Below, piece after piece: positions 12,259-13,202 of a stretch of DNA of 13,202 nt. Origin of the DNA: an uncultured Flavobacteriales bacterium (GTDB taxonomy: Bacteria; Bacteroidota; Bacteroidia; Flavobacteriales; BACL11). Numbering within the stretch: the stretch's first letter is position 1; every line of letters begins with the position of its first letter. A model generated the notes under the pieces. The model did no database searches, had not been told where the DNA came from, and saw only the letters and a program-made list of their open reading frames with translations. Where the stretch lies: the NCBI GenBank assembly GCA_950069165.1, contig CATMIT010000038.1:1-13202 (forward strand), given 5' to 3'. The translations under genes were made by a program, and so were the position numbers.

Positions 12259-13202
12259 ATGAAAAGAGTTTATTTGGATAATGCGGCTTCTACTCCTATA
12301 GCGCCAGAGATTATTGAGATGATGAGCGAAATGATGAAAACCAATTTTGCGAATCCTTCTTCTGTGCATTCATTTGGTCGAGAATCAAAAATAATAGTAG
12401 AAAATGCTCGAAAAAGCATTGCTAATTTATTGAACACATCACCAGGTTCTATCTTTTTTACTTCAGGGGGAACAGAGGCGGATAATATGGCAATTAAGTG
12501 TGGAATAGAGGATTATAAAATAAAACATGCTATCACTTCCAGGATTTCCCATCATGCAGTTTTATATCCTTTGGAGGATTTGGCAGAAACAGGAAAAATT
12601 AAACTTTCTTACATAGATATTGATGAAAATGGAGTGGTTTCTCTATCCCATCTTAAAGAACTGCTTAAAAATAATCCCAGAACTTTCGTATCCATTATGC
12701 ATGCCAATAATGAGATAGGAACTATTCAGGATTTAAAACAAATTGGAGAAATCTGTAAAGAAAACAATGCTATTTTTCATTCGGATACGGTACAAACCAT
12801 AGCACACTTTCCTTTTAATATGCAAGAGCTAAATATCGATTTTATGGCTGCTTCTGCTCACAAGTTTCATGGTCCAAAAGGAGTGGGTTTTATATATATA
12901 TCAGAAAATATTCAGATAAAACCACTACTAAGAGGAGGAGCACAAGAAAGAAATATGCGTGCTGGAACTGAGAATGTTTATGGTATTGCAGCCCTTGCTA
13001 TGGCCATGGAGATGGCTTATGAGCATTTGGAAGAAGAAACAAAATACATAAAAGGTTTAAAATCCTATATGATTGAAAAATTTAAAACAGAAATGCCAGA
13101 AGTTCAGTTTTACGGAAAATGCACAGATATGGACAACAGTTTGTATACAGTGCTGAGCGTAAATTTTCCAGAAACAGATATTGCAGAGATGTTGCTATTT
13201 AA
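12259..13202 (+). CDS. Cysteine desulfurase (NifS/IscS class V aminotransferase), 3' partial
   Basis: The gene starts at the ATG directly after the glmM stop (TAAATG) and stays open to the window edge: 314 codons and 2 bases. It is a PLP enzyme that takes sulfur from cysteine, releasing alanine, for Fe-S clusters or thio-modified tRNA. Visible hallmarks are YLDNAASTP (5-13), NPSSVH (32-37), FTSGGTEADN (67-76), His98 in the cofactor-stacking position, HANNEIGT (148-155), Asp176 and Gln179, the Schiff-base Lys202 in SAHKFHGPKG, and RGGAQERNMRAGTEN (225-239). The catalytic cysteine normally lies near residue 325-330 and is past the edge, so activity and IscS versus NifS/SufS subtype cannot be judged. 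The start is further supported by the immediate family N-terminus. It is probably co-transcribed with glmM. No iscU or other Fe-S gene is visible. Confidence 0.93.
   Translation, partial: MKRVYLDNAASTPIAPEIIEMMSEMMKTNFANPSSVHSFGRESKIIVENARKSIANLLNTSPGSIFFTSGGTEADNMAIKCGIEDYKIKHAITSRISHHAVLYPLEDLAETGKIKLSYIDIDENGVVSLSHLKELLKNNPRTFVSIMHANNEIGTIQDLKQIGEICKENNAIFHSDTVQTIAHFPFNMQELNIDFMAASAHKFHGPKGVGFIYISENIQIKPLLRGGAQERNMRAGTENVYGIAALAMAMEMAYEHLEEETKYIKGLKSYMIEKFKTEMPEVQFYGKCTDMDNSLYTVLSVNFPETDIAEMLLF

Noticed and set aside
12890..12902. TATATATATA run as a possible regulatory or repeat element
   Set aside because: It is within the cysteine desulfurase coding region and encodes conserved hydrophobic strand residues (FIYIS).

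Overview
This 13.2-kb window is AT-rich and fully packed with genes, and it reads as chromosomal DNA of a member of the Bacteroidota. The evidence is a C-terminal type IX secretion sorting tail at the left edge, several TAnnTTTG-type -7 promoter boxes, weak or absent Shine-Dalgarno sequences, and Bacteroidota-typical families (multi-copy DUF349 protein, ComA-like synthase, vWA membrane protein, prohibitin-like SPFH protein). I see no mobile element, CRISPR array, tRNA or rRNA. Most of the content is housekeeping or core accessory.

Left block, plus strand (1-4429): the end of a type IX-secreted protein, then fabG (3-oxoacyl-ACP reductase) coupled 4 nt upstream of a large vWA-domain inner-membrane protein, then a prohibitin/SPFH membrane protein, then a small secreted protein with its own apparent promoter. 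A perfect 9-bp hairpin at 4452-4475 separates this block from the convergent operon and probably terminates both.

Middle block, minus strand (10796 down to 4474): one compact operon in the order ComA-like phosphosulfolactate synthase, DUF368/PopT-type polyprenyl-phosphate transporter, aroE, DUF349 repeat protein, uvrB. Junctions are TAAATG, ATGA overlap, 18 nt and 3 nt. It mixes sulfonate chemistry, envelope lipid-carrier recycling, aromatic amino acid synthesis and DNA repair. A -7 box in the divergent intergenic region probably drives it.

Right block, plus strand (10879-13202): a GlmM-type phosphohexomutase of the archaeal-like subgroup, followed immediately (TAAATG) by a cysteine desulfurase that runs off the window.

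The most unusual observation is inside the DUF349 protein. About 43 residues near its N-terminal third (nt 8026-8154) read like the beginning of an RND/HlyD-type membrane-fusion (periplasmic adaptor) protein, including the half-lipoyl motif. They sit in frame in a protein with no signal peptide, and are followed directly by a 9-bp tandem repeat. This looks like an intragenic chimera and deserves checking. Apart from it, the window is largely conventional.
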